A stretch of 64,000 nt of DNA, from assembly GCF_041080865.1 (NCBI RefSeq), contig NZ_CP160906.1, forward strand, positions 682,001 through 746,000. Reading direction: 5' to 3'. The DNA comes from Psychromonas sp. MME1. Its GTDB lineage: Bacteria > Pseudomonadota > Gammaproteobacteria > Enterobacterales > Psychromonadaceae. The position numbers were made by a program, and so were the translations under genes. Of the stretch, positions 18,489 to 27,805 are shown one piece after another. Each line of letters starts with the position of its first letter. Position 1 is the first letter of the stretch. The notes below the pieces were generated by a model, which was not told where the DNA came from, searched no databases, and worked only from the letters and a program-made list of their open reading frames with translations.

Positions 18489-20225
18489 TTAAACTTTAAA
18501 TATTTCAATTTCAGCTTGCATGGTTTCTGCTAATTGAGCTAATTCATCACTTGCAGCACTACTTTGCTCTGCACCGCTTGCGGTTTGGTTAGAAATATCA
18601 CTAATATTTGTAATATTGCGATTTATCTCTTCAGTTACCGATGTTTGTTCCTCGGCTGCTGTGGCAATTTGTGCATTCAATGAATTCATTTGCTTAACGT
18701 TTTCGGTTATTTCTACTAATGCATCGCCCGCTTTTTGTGCTTCCATTGCTGTATTTTTAGCATTTTCAGCACCTTCAACTAACCGTTGAGTAACACCGCG
18801 ACTACCCTGTTGTAAATTTTGAATGGTTTGCTGTATTTCCTGTGTTGATTGTTGTGTGCGACTTGCTAAACTCCTTACTTCATCAGCAACTACCGCAAAT
18901 CCTCTCCCTTGTTCCCCCGCGCGAGCCGCTTCAATGGCTGCATTTAAAGCGAGCAAGTTAGTTTGCTCAGAGATGCTTTGAATAACACCAATAACACTGC
19001 CAATATCTTCGCTGTGTTGTGCAAGGGATTGCATTGCTGTAACTGATTCTTGCATTTCACGTGATAAATTTTCAATCATATCGATGCTTTCCTTGACGAC
19101 TTTTTGTCCTTCAGCGGAAGCGTTGTCTGCATTTATAGATACTTGAGATGCGGCACTTGCACTCTGAGCAACTTCATGAACAGTCGCCGTGAATTGGTGG
19201 ATAGCTGTAGCAATGAGTTGTGTTTGCAGCTGTTGCTCTACCACATTTTGCCGTGTTTGCAGAGCGACTGCTGAATTTTCTTCTGCAGAGCGCGCTAACT
19301 GTGAGGTTGATTGATGTGTCGATTTTACGAGATTTTGAAAACTGCCGACGATTTGATTGACGTAATTGGCGATATGTGTAAATTCATCATTGCCATTTAA
19401 ATGGATACGTTGTGTCAGATCGCCTGCACAAATTAGATCACTGCTGGCCTCTAGTTGTTGCGATGCTAAATTAACACGTTTAAGAATCATCAATGATAAC
19501 AATGAAATAATCAGTATGCTGACCACGACGGTGATAATGACGACATACTCGAAATCGTTAATATCTGCTTCTGCCTGCTCATAACTTTCTCTTGCTTCTT
19601 TGACTTGTAAATTAAGGAAGCCTTGTGCTTTTTCACTGACTAATTTAAATTCGGGATTAATTTTTTTCAATAAAATGAGATTAGTTTGGTTGTAATCGCC
19701 TGCTTTTAATGCACTTAACGCTGGGGAAAAACCTTCATTTGTAATGATATCGAGATTTTTAACTAATTCATTTGCTTGTGATTGTTCGGCCTCGGCTAAC
19801 TCTGAGCTCATAATTTCGTTATCAACGATGTGGTGTAGTATGGTTAATGATTCGTTGATCGTTGTAATGTGCGCATCGATAGGGTGATCATGTAATTTTG
19901 CAAATGGAGAGTTGGGATCATGTTGTAGGGAGAGTAAAAGCGCGCTTCTTGCTTCACCGAGTTCATTTAATATTTTTCCTGCTCGGATGCTATGTTGCAT
20001 ACCTTGAAAGAATAAATCTTCAATGGATTTGGTTGCCTGTTGCATCCCTGAATAGCCTTGAAATGCTAAAAAAAGTAGTGCGCTAAGTGTTAATAAAACG
20101 CTTAATTTTAAACGGGCACTAACGGATTGCAATTTCTTAAAAAATAGAAAAGGCGGATTTAACGCCTCCGATGAGCTGTTCATTAAAGGCTGTGGTGATG
20201 ATGCCGTATTATTTATTGTTGACAT
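18489..20225 (-). CDS. Methyl-accepting chemotaxis protein
   Basis: 578 residues with the standard transmembrane chemoreceptor plan: TM1 about 39-61, a periplasmic four-helix-bundle type sensor of about 165 residues ([20 protein letters not shown]), TM2 about 226-248, HAMP ([21 protein letters not shown]), and a long signalling coiled coil with the invariant hairpin tip [20 protein letters not shown] followed by [15 protein letters not shown]. It clusters at the poles and controls CheA in answer to an unknown ligand. No CheW-binding receptor pentapeptide is seen at the C-terminus. The start at 20225 has AAGGGAAA upstream. Confidence 0.95.
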   Translation of the reverse strand: MSTINNTASSPQPLMNSSSEALNPPFLFFKKLQSVSARLKLSVLLTLSALLFLAFQGYSGMQQATKSIEDLFFQGMQHSIRAGKILNELGEARSALLLSLQHDPNSPFAKLHDHPIDAHITTINESLTILHHIVDNEIMSSELAEAEQSQANELVKNLDIITNEGFSPALSALKAGDYNQTNLILLKKINPEFKLVSEKAQGFLNLQVKEARESYEQAEADINDFEYVVIITVVVSILIISLLSLMILKRVNLASQQLEASSDLICAGDLTQRIHLNGNDEFTHIANYVNQIVGSFQNLVKSTHQSTSQLARSAEENSAVALQTRQNVVEQQLQTQLIATAIHQFTATVHEVAQSASAASQVSINADNASAEGQKVVKESIDMIENLSREMQESVTAMQSLAQHSEDIGSVIGVIQSISEQTNLLALNAAIEAARAGEQGRGFAVVADEVRSLASRTQQSTQEIQQTIQNLQQGSRGVTQRLVEGAENAKNTAMEAQKAGDALVEITENVKQMNSLNAQIATAAEEQTSVTEEINRNITNISDISNQTASGAEQSSAASDELAQLAETMQAEIEIFKV

Positions 20226-20457
20226 AAATTTCCCTTTTAATCATTAATAAATCTTTGCCCCAAAAAAGAGTGGTAAAGGATTTCGCAAACTCATATCGAA
20301 GCGAATCCTGATTTGATGACCGAGTTAATTATATTGTATATGTTAGAGCGACTTACCACTAAGTGGAAGGCCAATGGCTATTGTATTGTTATAAATGTGA
20401 TAAAAAAGTGCTTTTTATGGTGATTTTAGGGCGTTTTTTTGAGCTGATTTATTACTC

Positions 20458-23400
20458 TTATTTTGCTTCTAGTGCGATAAAATCATCGTAACAAACTGGC
20501 CTTGAAAATAGATAGCCTTGTCCTAAGTCACAACCCATTTTTATTAGTAACTCTTTTTGTTTTTCCGTCTTAATTCCTTCTGCAATCACTTTGATGCCTA
20601 ATTTATGTGCCATTACAATAATTGATTCACAGATGATTTTTGAGTCTAGCGAATCAGCTAGATTTCTAACAAATTCACGGTCAATTTTTAGGTAATCTAC
20701 ATCATACTCTCGGATATAAGTTAATGAAGAGTAACCCGTTCCAAAGTCATCTAGTGCCAATTCAATACCCACATCGCGAAAGCTTAAAAGCAATGCTAAA
20801 CTCTCTTCGGTGGTCGACATTAATACGCCTTCGGTAATTTCAATAACCAGAGAAGAAGGGGAGATACCAACTTCGTGTAATTTATCTGCCCATTGTTGTA
20901 ACGATTTCGATGCAGCTGAAAGTTGTACTGGAGAGACATTAATACTTAATTGAAACTCATCGCCAAAGATAGATTTAAATTTCGATAATGCAGCGCAAGC
21001 GTCAGTAAAAATCCATTCACCAATTTGATTTATAAATTTAGTTTCTTCAGCGATCGCGATAAATTCAATGGGTGCGATGACTCCCTTGCTTGGGTGGTTC
21101 CAGCGAATTAAGGCTTCCGCTTTGACTATTTTTCCTGTTGTTAAGGAGATAATTGGCTGAAAATAGAGTTGGAACTGTTTAAGTTCAAGTGCCACATGAA
21201 GCTCTTTAATTAGCCTTGTTCTATTGACTGCTGCATCTTGCATTGCTTGTGTAAAACAGTGGGAACAATTTTTACCTAAGGCCTTTGCCGCATACATGGC
21301 TTGATCAGAGGTTTTAAGAAGGTCGGCAGAAGATTGACCGTCTTGAGGGAAATAGGATATTCCAATACTTGCGGATATATATATCGCTTCTCCTGCGATG
21401 TTATATGGTTCATTGAAACCCCTTAATAGTTGCTCGACCACCTGTAGGGCAGCATTTGTCTGTTTTAGATTTCCTAAAATAACAATGAATTCATCTCCAC
21501 TTTGTCGGGCAACGAAGTCATCAGCCCTTACTTTTGATAATAGCCGTTTGGAGACTAATTTAAGTAGTATGTCCCCTTTATCATGCCCTAATGTATCATT
21601 AACTTGTTTAAACTCATCTAAATCTACAAATAATGTCGCAATATATGTTTGATTTCTTCGCGCCTTTATTATTTCAAGATTTAAATGTTCGACTAAGGAA
21701 TTTCTATTAGGTAAGTCGGTAAGGTGGTCAAAATTGGCTTGATGCCAAATGAGTTGATTAGCATGTTTTTGCTCTGAAATGTCGCGATATAAAGCAACGT
21801 ATTTAATAATTTCATTGTTACTATCGTAAATGGCATTAATACTTACCCATTCAGTTAGTATCTCATTATGTTTCGTTTTATTATAAATCTCTCCCTCCCA
21901 GTGTCCTTTTAGCTGTAGAGAGGCCCATATTTTCTCATAGAAAGTAACATCATGAAGTCCTGACGCAAAGATATTAGGTGTATGCCCTAATACTTCATCT
22001 CGGGAATAACCAGTAACCGCTGTAAAAGAGGGATTAACATTAAGGATCTTACCATTAGCATCCGTGACAACCATGCATTCACTGCTGTTTTCGAATACAG
22101 AAGCGGCGAGTTGTAATGTTTTTTCGTTGTGTACTCTTCTGGTAATATTACGAATCACAAGAATAACATCCGTAGAATTATTTATTGTATTGGCGCGAGC
22201 CTCAAAAAAAACTAATGAGCCATTAATTTCTAGGGAGTATTCCCATGTTATTATTTGCTGTTTTTGGCGTAATTCGGTTATGTTTTGTCGATAAAGTAAT
22301 GCTGCATAGTCGGGAATGACTTCGGTCATTTTTTGGCCAAGAAATTTTTCAGGGGGAAGGTACAAGTCATCTAAGGTTGATGCTCGATAATCGATAATTG
22401 TATCATCATCACTAATTTTGAAATAAAGGTCTGGTAATGCGTTAAATATAGAATCTAGTTCTTGGTTTTTTTGATTGGCATTTTTTTCAGCATTGAGCCT
22501 TTCCTTAGCCATTTTGTCAAAATTTTTGGCTAGCATCGCCAGTTCTTGTAATGCAATATCCTGATGAATTGGTGAATATTGCCCCCTTTTTAATTTTACC
22601 GTTGCTTCGTAAAGTAGTTGTAATGGTTTTCGTACATTGTTTGTTAAATCTCGAAATGCAACAAAAGAAACTAATGCTAATAAAGTAAAAAATATCAATA
22701 AGTTAGTTAATAATGATAATGCAGCTTCATTGCCTACTTTATCTAAGGGAATCGCAATATTAAGGGTGATATTTTCCCCTTCATCGGTAGTATAAAAATT
22801 TTCTTGGATATAAATGCGTGAGATGCCATCTTTTCCTGTGACGACATTACTCTGTAATTCATTGCCCATAGTGGGGAGTGGTTTTAGCCCATAGCTGTCG
22901 GCCTGTTGACCGTGCCGCTGAATATCAATGGGAAAATTTGCAACGATATGTCCTTCTTTATCGGTAATAAAAGCCACAGATTCTTTAGGGAGTTGTTCTT
23001 CTGAAAGCTGCTGACTCCACCAATCTAAGGAAAGTACAGCAACAACAACGGCAATCACATCGTTGTGATTAGTTATTACGGGGTAGGCAAAATTAACGCT
23101 AGTGTTATGTGTTGCACGATCTAATTGAAATGTACCTATCGAAAATTGTTTCTGTTTAAGGCTACGTTGGAAGTATTTTCGATCACTTACATTAATTTTA
23201 TCTGTCAATGGCAGAGCATTACAGAGTAAATCACCATCTTTATTGGGAACGCCGAGGTTCGTATAGGTGCTATTAATTTTAAGTATTTTTTTTAAAAAAT
23301 CGCCACAAATAGGGGATGTTGGATTTTGTAATTCAGGCACGGTTGCAAGATATTTTAGATAGGAATGGGTCTCTTCTATGAGCTTTATTTGTCTGAAGCT

Positions 23401-23550
23401 TAGTTTTTGTGAGGTTAATATCGCTTGCTGTTTGTAGTTTTTAATACGGTTTTGGTATTGCTCGACACTATTGATGGCTATCAGCAACACTCCCGGTAAA
23501 GAAAGGATAATAATAAAGGTGTAAAGTTTATATTTTAATGGTTTTAGCAT
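20458..23550 (-). CDS. Cache-HAMP-PAS-PAS-GGDEF-EAL cyclic-di-GMP signalling protein
   Basis: 1030 residues. TM1 (about 9-27), a periplasmic dCache-type domain (SDRKYFQRSLKQKQFSIGTF, FAYPVITNHNDVIAVVV), TM2 (about 275-300), a HAMP-like segment, two PAS domains (about 355-470, and 480-595 with SVFENSSECMVVTDANG and VNPSFTAVTGYSRDEVLGH), then GGDEF and EAL. The cyclase signature is degenerate (RQSGDEF at about 678), so cyclase activity may be weak or regulatory, whereas the phosphodiesterase part keeps EALIRWNHP (about 810), DDFGTGYSSL and KIDREFV, so it probably hydrolyses c-di-GMP. It lies 48 bp downstream of a REC-DUF3369 gene and in line with a periplasmic binding protein, probably one signalling unit. 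Confidence 0.93.
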   Translation of the reverse strand: MLKPLKYKLYTFIIILSLPGVLLIAINSVEQYQNRIKNYKQQAILTSQKLSFRQIKLIEETHSYLKYLATVPELQNPTSPICGDFLKKILKINSTYTNLGVPNKDGDLLCNALPLTDKINVSDRKYFQRSLKQKQFSIGTFQLDRATHNTSVNFAYPVITNHNDVIAVVVAVLSLDWWSQQLSEEQLPKESVAFITDKEGHIVANFPIDIQRHGQQADSYGLKPLPTMGNELQSNVVTGKDGISRIYIQENFYTTDEGENITLNIAIPLDKVGNEAALSLLTNLLIFFTLLALVSFVAFRDLTNNVRKPLQLLYEATVKLKRGQYSPIHQDIALQELAMLAKNFDKMAKERLNAEKNANQKNQELDSIFNALPDLYFKISDDDTIIDYRASTLDDLYLPPEKFLGQKMTEVIPDYAALLYRQNITELRQKQQIITWEYSLEINGSLVFFEARANTINNSTDVILVIRNITRRVHNEKTLQLAASVFENSSECMVVTDANGKILNVNPSFTAVTGYSRDEVLGHTPNIFASGLHDVTFYEKIWASLQLKGHWEGEIYNKTKHNEILTEWVSINAIYDSNNEIIKYVALYRDISEQKHANQLIWHQANFDHLTDLPNRNSLVEHLNLEIIKARRNQTYIATLFVDLDEFKQVNDTLGHDKGDILLKLVSKRLLSKVRADDFVARQSGDEFIVILGNLKQTNAALQVVEQLLRGFNEPYNIAGEAIYISASIGISYFPQDGQSSADLLKTSDQAMYAAKALGKNCSHCFTQAMQDAAVNRTRLIKELHVALELKQFQLYFQPIISLTTGKIVKAEALIRWNHPSKGVIAPIEFIAIAEETKFINQIGEWIFTDACAALSKFKSIFGDEFQLSINVSPVQLSAASKSLQQWADKLHEVGISPSSLVIEITEGVLMSTTEESLALLLSFRDVGIELALDDFGTGYSSLTYIREYDVDYLKIDREFVRNLADSLDSKIICESIIVMAHKLGIKVIAEGIKTEKQKELLIKMGCDLGQGYLFSRPVCYDDFIALEAK

Positions 23551-23598
23551 TTAACCTCACCAACACTTATATATTAAAATAGTGACTCATTACTACTA

Positions 23599-24573
23599 TT
23601 AAATCATGTGTAATAAATTACTGGGGCTGCCCGTATCCTTATTATTCTGTCTCAAAAGCAAGTTCTCTATGGTTAAAATACTGTTGATAGAAAACAATTT
23701 AATTAGCCGTAAAGAGCTTTCACTTAAATAGTCTAAGCATTTAATAATAAATACCGTTTCGGAACCTCGTTGGGATTGAAAATAGTGGCAGTAATAGGGA
23801 TGCTCGATCACCGTATTTTTATTCTTAAATGCGCTTTGTGCAATTGTACTTAAGGGGGATTTAGATTCTGTCAGCCTGTTTTCATCTATAAACGATGCCA
23901 TTGTTTCTTCGATACTAATATTGAATGAATATTGATTAGACTGAGTTATGGTTAATGCTTCCGTGCTTTTAATCAAAAAGTGCGTATTTTGTGCATTTAA
24001 GACATTTTTAATTTGATTAAGTACGGTGCTAGATAGGCCAAGCACATCATCAATTTGTGTCATATTGTTGATAGAATCGATTAATGCCTCAAGTCCTTTT
24101 TTATAGTTTTGAATACGTACTAAATCACGATATGAACGGAGCGCGGTATACACGGTATGTTGTAATGCATGTGTTGTTAATTCTGTTTTTTCTTTATAGC
24201 CATCAATATCATAATCACGCACCACTTTATGTTCAGGCGCCATGCCAGGTTGTCCTGTTCTTAATATGATCCGGCTATAATGGTTATGTAAATCGTTACG
24301 AATATACTTAACAACTTCCAATCCAGCTTCATCAGATTCCATTACTACGTCTAAGAATACCATGGCGATATCGTCATGGGCTGCTAAACATTGTTTAGCT
24401 TCTGCACCACTATACAAATTAATGAAAGATAACTTTCTATCTTCAAATTGAAAATTATTTAAGATTAGCTCGGTAACTTTATGTACTTCAACATTGTCGT
24501 CAACAATTGCTATTTTCCATGGCGGTAGATTATTGTCATCTTTACCTACTATATCCTCTGCAAGCCAATCCAT
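23599..24573 (-). CDS. Response regulator, REC plus DUF3369 domain
   Basis: 324 residues. The receiver domain has the acidic pair D25-D26 (IAIVDDN), phosphoacceptor D75 (VFLDVVM) and the conserved Thr/Lys region (ILRTGQPG, GYKEKTELT). Next is a GAF-like DUF3369 domain (SYRDLVRIQNYKKGLEALI, then LSSTVLNQIKNVLNAQNTHF). In many relatives this pair precedes an HD-GYP or GGDEF output; here there is none and the separate GGDEF-EAL protein is encoded next, so the two may form a split regulator. No partner histidine kinase is seen nearby. Confidence 0.9.
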   Translation of the reverse strand: MDWLAEDIVGKDDNNLPPWKIAIVDDNVEVHKVTELILNNFQFEDRKLSFINLYSGAEAKQCLAAHDDIAMVFLDVVMESDEAGLEVVKYIRNDLHNHYSRIILRTGQPGMAPEHKVVRDYDIDGYKEKTELTTHALQHTVYTALRSYRDLVRIQNYKKGLEALIDSINNMTQIDDVLGLSSTVLNQIKNVLNAQNTHFLIKSTEALTITQSNQYSFNISIEETMASFIDENRLTESKSPLSTIAQSAFKNKNTVIEHPYYCHYFQSQRGSETVFIIKCLDYLSESSLRLIKLFSINSILTIENLLLRQNNKDTGSPSNLLHMI

Positions 24574-24853
24574 TATTCATCCTTAAAAATTCAATTTACG
24601 ATTGTTATCATCCATTTAGACACCAGAATTTATCATTTATATTGCTGATAATATCCATTGTGTAACGTGACTGTCAGCCACCGCACGGGTAACATCTATA
24701 AGCATATTCCAACAAATTGAATTTACAACATATGTAAGTTGAAACTTGGTAACCTTATATCGGTTTTGCGTCATATAGCACTATTTTATAGCCTGTCTAT
24801 TCACAAATAGGTGATTATTAATTTCATAAAGTTTGTCTTTTTCATGCGTTAAA

Positions 24854-25759
24854 TCAAGGTTGGCTTGAGGGGTGATACCAATACGTTTTGATATTAAGTG
24901 GCGTTTGTGGCGTTAGGTCTGGATTGTTAATGACAAAAAGTCGTCTCCCTGCGAGGTTTGCGCTTTTTATATGTTGTGCAAATTCATCATTGAACATTTT
25001 ATCGAATGAGCCATCACTGATCATCATTTGCAATCCAGCCTCAATGCGTTTAGCTAGTTCGGGTTTAGCTGGTGTCACGAAAAAATAGGTAGGCAGGACA
25101 GTATAAAGTAATAGATCCTTTTCAATTCGTAATTCAGGGCATTTAACTTTATAGATGTTATATTCATCTTCACTTTCATTAATGCCACGCATAAAGGTAA
25201 TGAATCGTTCTTTGAATAGCATTGAGAAAAGTCCATTATAGTTATTACCCAAGACAATATTAAAGTCATTTTTTTCGAGTATCTTGGTTGATATCCACTG
25301 TGTACCTGAGCCTGTTGGAATGCTTTTTAACTGCTCAACTGTTTTTATGTTTGATAACATTGCTTGATTTTTCGCGAGAATTAAAAATACTCTGTAGCCC
25401 TGTATTCCCTTACGAATCGGAATGCGTATTGGAATCAGCTTGTCCTCCCATAAAGGCGTGGTTGCTTCAGCAAAAACATGAATATTAACGCCTTTTTGCA
25501 TCTCTTTGAGTGTGCGGGCTCTGCTCATTTTTAATCGGGATTGTTCGATCGAGGTTATTCCATATTGAGGTTCAGTTATTTTTAAAATAGCGCTAAGTAA
25601 TCGATGTGGATAATCATAGCGTTGATCTTGAGCGGAAAGAGGCTGATTAACTAATACAACCTCTGCGAAGCTTAAGGTCGGAGCTGATAGGGCTAGATAG
25701 ATAGCGATATTGATCAGGCAACAAGGGATATCTATTTTTTTGTTAGGAAAATTTATCAA
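24854..25759 (-). CDS. Periplasmic substrate-binding-like protein (SBP_bac_3-type)
   Basis: 301 residues with an N-terminal export signal (IPCCLINIAIYLALSAPTLS, cut near SFAEV) and a two-lobed solute-binding pattern: FAEATTPLWEDKLIPIRIPI, GYRVFLILAKN, LEKNDFNIVLGNNYNGLFSML, and a C-terminal EAGLQMMISDGSFDKMF. No permease or ATPase gene is adjacent, so it is more likely a sensory partner than a transport component. It lies 280 bp upstream of the REC-DUF3369 and GGDEF-EAL genes on the same strand; a three-gene signalling set is a reasonable inference. Ligand unknown. Confidence 0.85.
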   Translation of the reverse strand: MINFPNKKIDIPCCLINIAIYLALSAPTLSFAEVVLVNQPLSAQDQRYDYPHRLLSAILKITEPQYGITSIEQSRLKMSRARTLKEMQKGVNIHVFAEATTPLWEDKLIPIRIPIRKGIQGYRVFLILAKNQAMLSNIKTVEQLKSIPTGSGTQWISTKILEKNDFNIVLGNNYNGLFSMLFKERFITFMRGINESEDEYNIYKVKCPELRIEKDLLLYTVLPTYFFVTPAKPELAKRIEAGLQMMISDGSFDKMFNDEFAQHIKSANLAGRRLFVINNPDLTPQTPLNIKTYWYHPSSQP

Positions 25760-25936
25760 GTTTGCTTCCGATGCTTTTTTCTTGCTGTTAAATATAGGAT
25801 CATTTCATTTACAATCCTAGGCGAGTAGAGTTTATCTGTGACATTAAGTGCCTTATTAACAATTGACTTGATAACAATGGGGGGAGAATTTAGATATACT
25901 TTACTTCTAAATTGATATTCAAAAGTAATACCGCCA

Positions 25937-27007
25937 ATGATTGATAACGAACAGTTAAATCAAATCGCGCCTCTTATTGAAGAGGTGGCTGATGTTAGCC
26001 TTAAAATAGCGACTTTCAATTTATTCAATTACCTTGAGCCTCCCTTTGCTTTTTATGATTTTGAGCGGATATACAGCATCGAGCAGTGGCAAAAGAAGCA
26101 GCGTTGGATCACGCACTATCTACAGCAACACAAACCAGATGTGATTGGCTTCCAGGAGGTGTTTAGTGTGCAATCGTTAAAGGCATTAGTGGCACAATGT
26201 GGCTTCCCATATTTTGCTGTTGTCGATGAAATGCGTGTTGTGGATGATTATATTTGCCGTGATCCGGTCGTTGCGATTGCCTCGCGTTACCCAATTAAAC
26301 AAGTTGAAGCCGTTGTAGCGGATCCAAAAATAAGTGAAGAAATGGGCTTACATCGCGAATTTTCATTTAGTCGTAAAGTCCTGCGAGCGACGCTGGATTT
26401 ACCTCATATTGGTGATTGTGACTGCTATGTGGTCCATTTTAAGTCAAAGCGTCCCATGTTAGAGTTTACTGAGGATAATACGCTATCGCTTGAAAAAAAT
26501 AGGGTTGAACAATTCAAAATGCAAATAGCAGGAGAGTGGGGATCAACCATGCAACGAGGTAGTGAGGCTGCACTACTATTTATTGAAATGATAGCGCGTA
26601 AAGAGACAACAGGGAATGCGATGCTGCTTATCGGAGATTTTAATAATAGTTTAAAAGATGGCGTTCTAAATCACCTGCTTAGCCATTCTCTTCGCGTTGG
26701 CTCACAAACCGACAGCGCGAGGTATATTGGTCAATATTGTTTGTGGGATGCTTGGGATCTGTTTCAGGCAAGCGCTGAAAACAATCGTCATATTGTCCGT
26801 CCGCCGACACACTATTATGGTGAGATAAGTTCCGTGCTTGATTATATTTTACTTTCCTGTGAATTTAACGCGTCATACCAACACAGTATTTTTGCAGTGA
26901 CTGATTATCACACTTACAATCGTCATTTAATTAATCCCAGTTTTGAATATGATGGCGAAAGCACGGATCATGGCGTCGTTATGGTGACATTGACGCTGCG
27001 AAGTTAG
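25937..27007 (+). CDS. Endonuclease/exonuclease/phosphatase (EEP) family protein
   Basis: 356 residues with the complete EEP catalytic pattern: N28 (ATFNLFNY), E74 (GFQEVF), D235-x-N237 (GDFNN), and D344-H345 (STDHG). The family includes DNA repair nucleases, sphingomyelinases and phosphoesterases, all metal dependent; this one lacks a signal peptide and is cytosolic. The specific substrate cannot be inferred. Divergent from the binding-protein gene by about 180 bp. Confidence 0.88.
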   Translation: MIDNEQLNQIAPLIEEVADVSLKIATFNLFNYLEPPFAFYDFERIYSIEQWQKKQRWITHYLQQHKPDVIGFQEVFSVQSLKALVAQCGFPYFAVVDEMRVVDDYICRDPVVAIASRYPIKQVEAVVADPKISEEMGLHREFSFSRKVLRATLDLPHIGDCDCYVVHFKSKRPMLEFTEDNTLSLEKNRVEQFKMQIAGEWGSTMQRGSEAALLFIEMIARKETTGNAMLLIGDFNNSLKDGVLNHLLSHSLRVGSQTDSARYIGQYCLWDAWDLFQASAENNRHIVRPPTHYYGEISSVLDYILLSCEFNASYQHSIFAVTDYHTYNRHLINPSFEYDGESTDHGVVMVTLTLRS

Positions 27008-27096
27008 TCACCGTTAGATTGTTCCATAGTGGAATTGATCACTTATGATATTTCATTTCGGGAGCTTGAAGGATTTTTTTGATAAACTTAAAAAAT

Positions 27097-27126
27097 GGCA
27101 TAGTGCTAACAAAAGGGCACTATGCC
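27097..27126. terminator. Inverted repeat, possible terminator after the EEP gene
   Basis: Stem GGCATAGTGC (27097-27106) / GCACTATGCC (27117-27126), perfect over 10 bp. It lacks a T-tract on the plus strand (CTTGCTAATTTTG follows) but has ATTTTTT on the minus-strand side. Position fits termination of the upstream plus-strand gene. Confidence 0.4.
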
Positions 27127-27171
27127 CTTGCTAATTTTGTATAATTACCCATTTTGTAACGGAGAATTTGA

Positions 27172-27612
27172 ATGATTGCAAAAATTAAACATTTTTTAAC
27201 GACACTTGTCGAAAACGATGCTGGTCATTCAGAGAATGACTATATGCTTTCTATTACCGCTTTACTTTAGCAAGTTTGCAACGCCGATAATTGTATTACG
27301 GAGGAGGAGGAAGCGACCATTAGGCAGACACTCGGTAAGCTATTTTTAATGGATAAAACGCAAATTAATGAATTAATGGTAAGCGCTAAAAATATCAGCC
27401 AAGAAGCTAATTCACTGTTTGAGTTCACGGATAAATTGCGTGGATTATCCGCTGAAATGCGTATAAATTTAGTGACGGCAATGTGGGAAGTAGCCTATGC
27501 GGATGGAGAGTTAGATCCGATTGAAGAGATGATTATTCGCAAAGTATCACAACTTATATATGTCAGCCACAATGATTTTATTCGCACAAAACTCACCGTA
27601 TTATCTGCATAA
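27172..27612 (+). pseudogene. TerB-family tellurite-resistance-like protein, in-frame amber stop
   Basis: From ATG 27172 (GGAG eight bases upstream) a 146-codon frame encodes a TerB/DjlA-N-like helical protein: IKHFLTTLVEN, ITEEEEATIRQTLGKLF, and the family box TAMWEVAYADGELDPIEE. The frame is interrupted by TAG at 27268-27270 in TALL-stop-QVCNAD, where relatives have a leucine (one TTG to TAG change would explain it). The reading frame after the stop is intact and well conserved. A start at ATG 27349 would omit the N-terminal third. It may be a recent nonsense mutation or a base-call error. Role of the family: cytosolic, metal-binding helical bundle; exact function unclear. Confidence 0.7.
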
Positions 27613-27805
27613 AATATTCGTATTGAACAGTATTTGAAAGCAATGGAGTTGCTTCATTCTTGAGATTATTTTCATACTGTTTGTGGTAATGCTCGACATT
27701 TGTCGCTGACCTTCTGTATACTCTGCCGCCTATTTTCTCTTATTGCATCGCTTTTTGACATTCCTCGTTAAAAAATTAGTCAGTAACCACCTAGGAACAC
27801 ATTTT

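Noticed and set aside
27349-27612. Short TerB-like gene starting at ATG 27349
   Set aside because: Homologous sequence continues upstream in the same frame to 27172 with a good ribosome-binding site; the break is the TAG at 27268.
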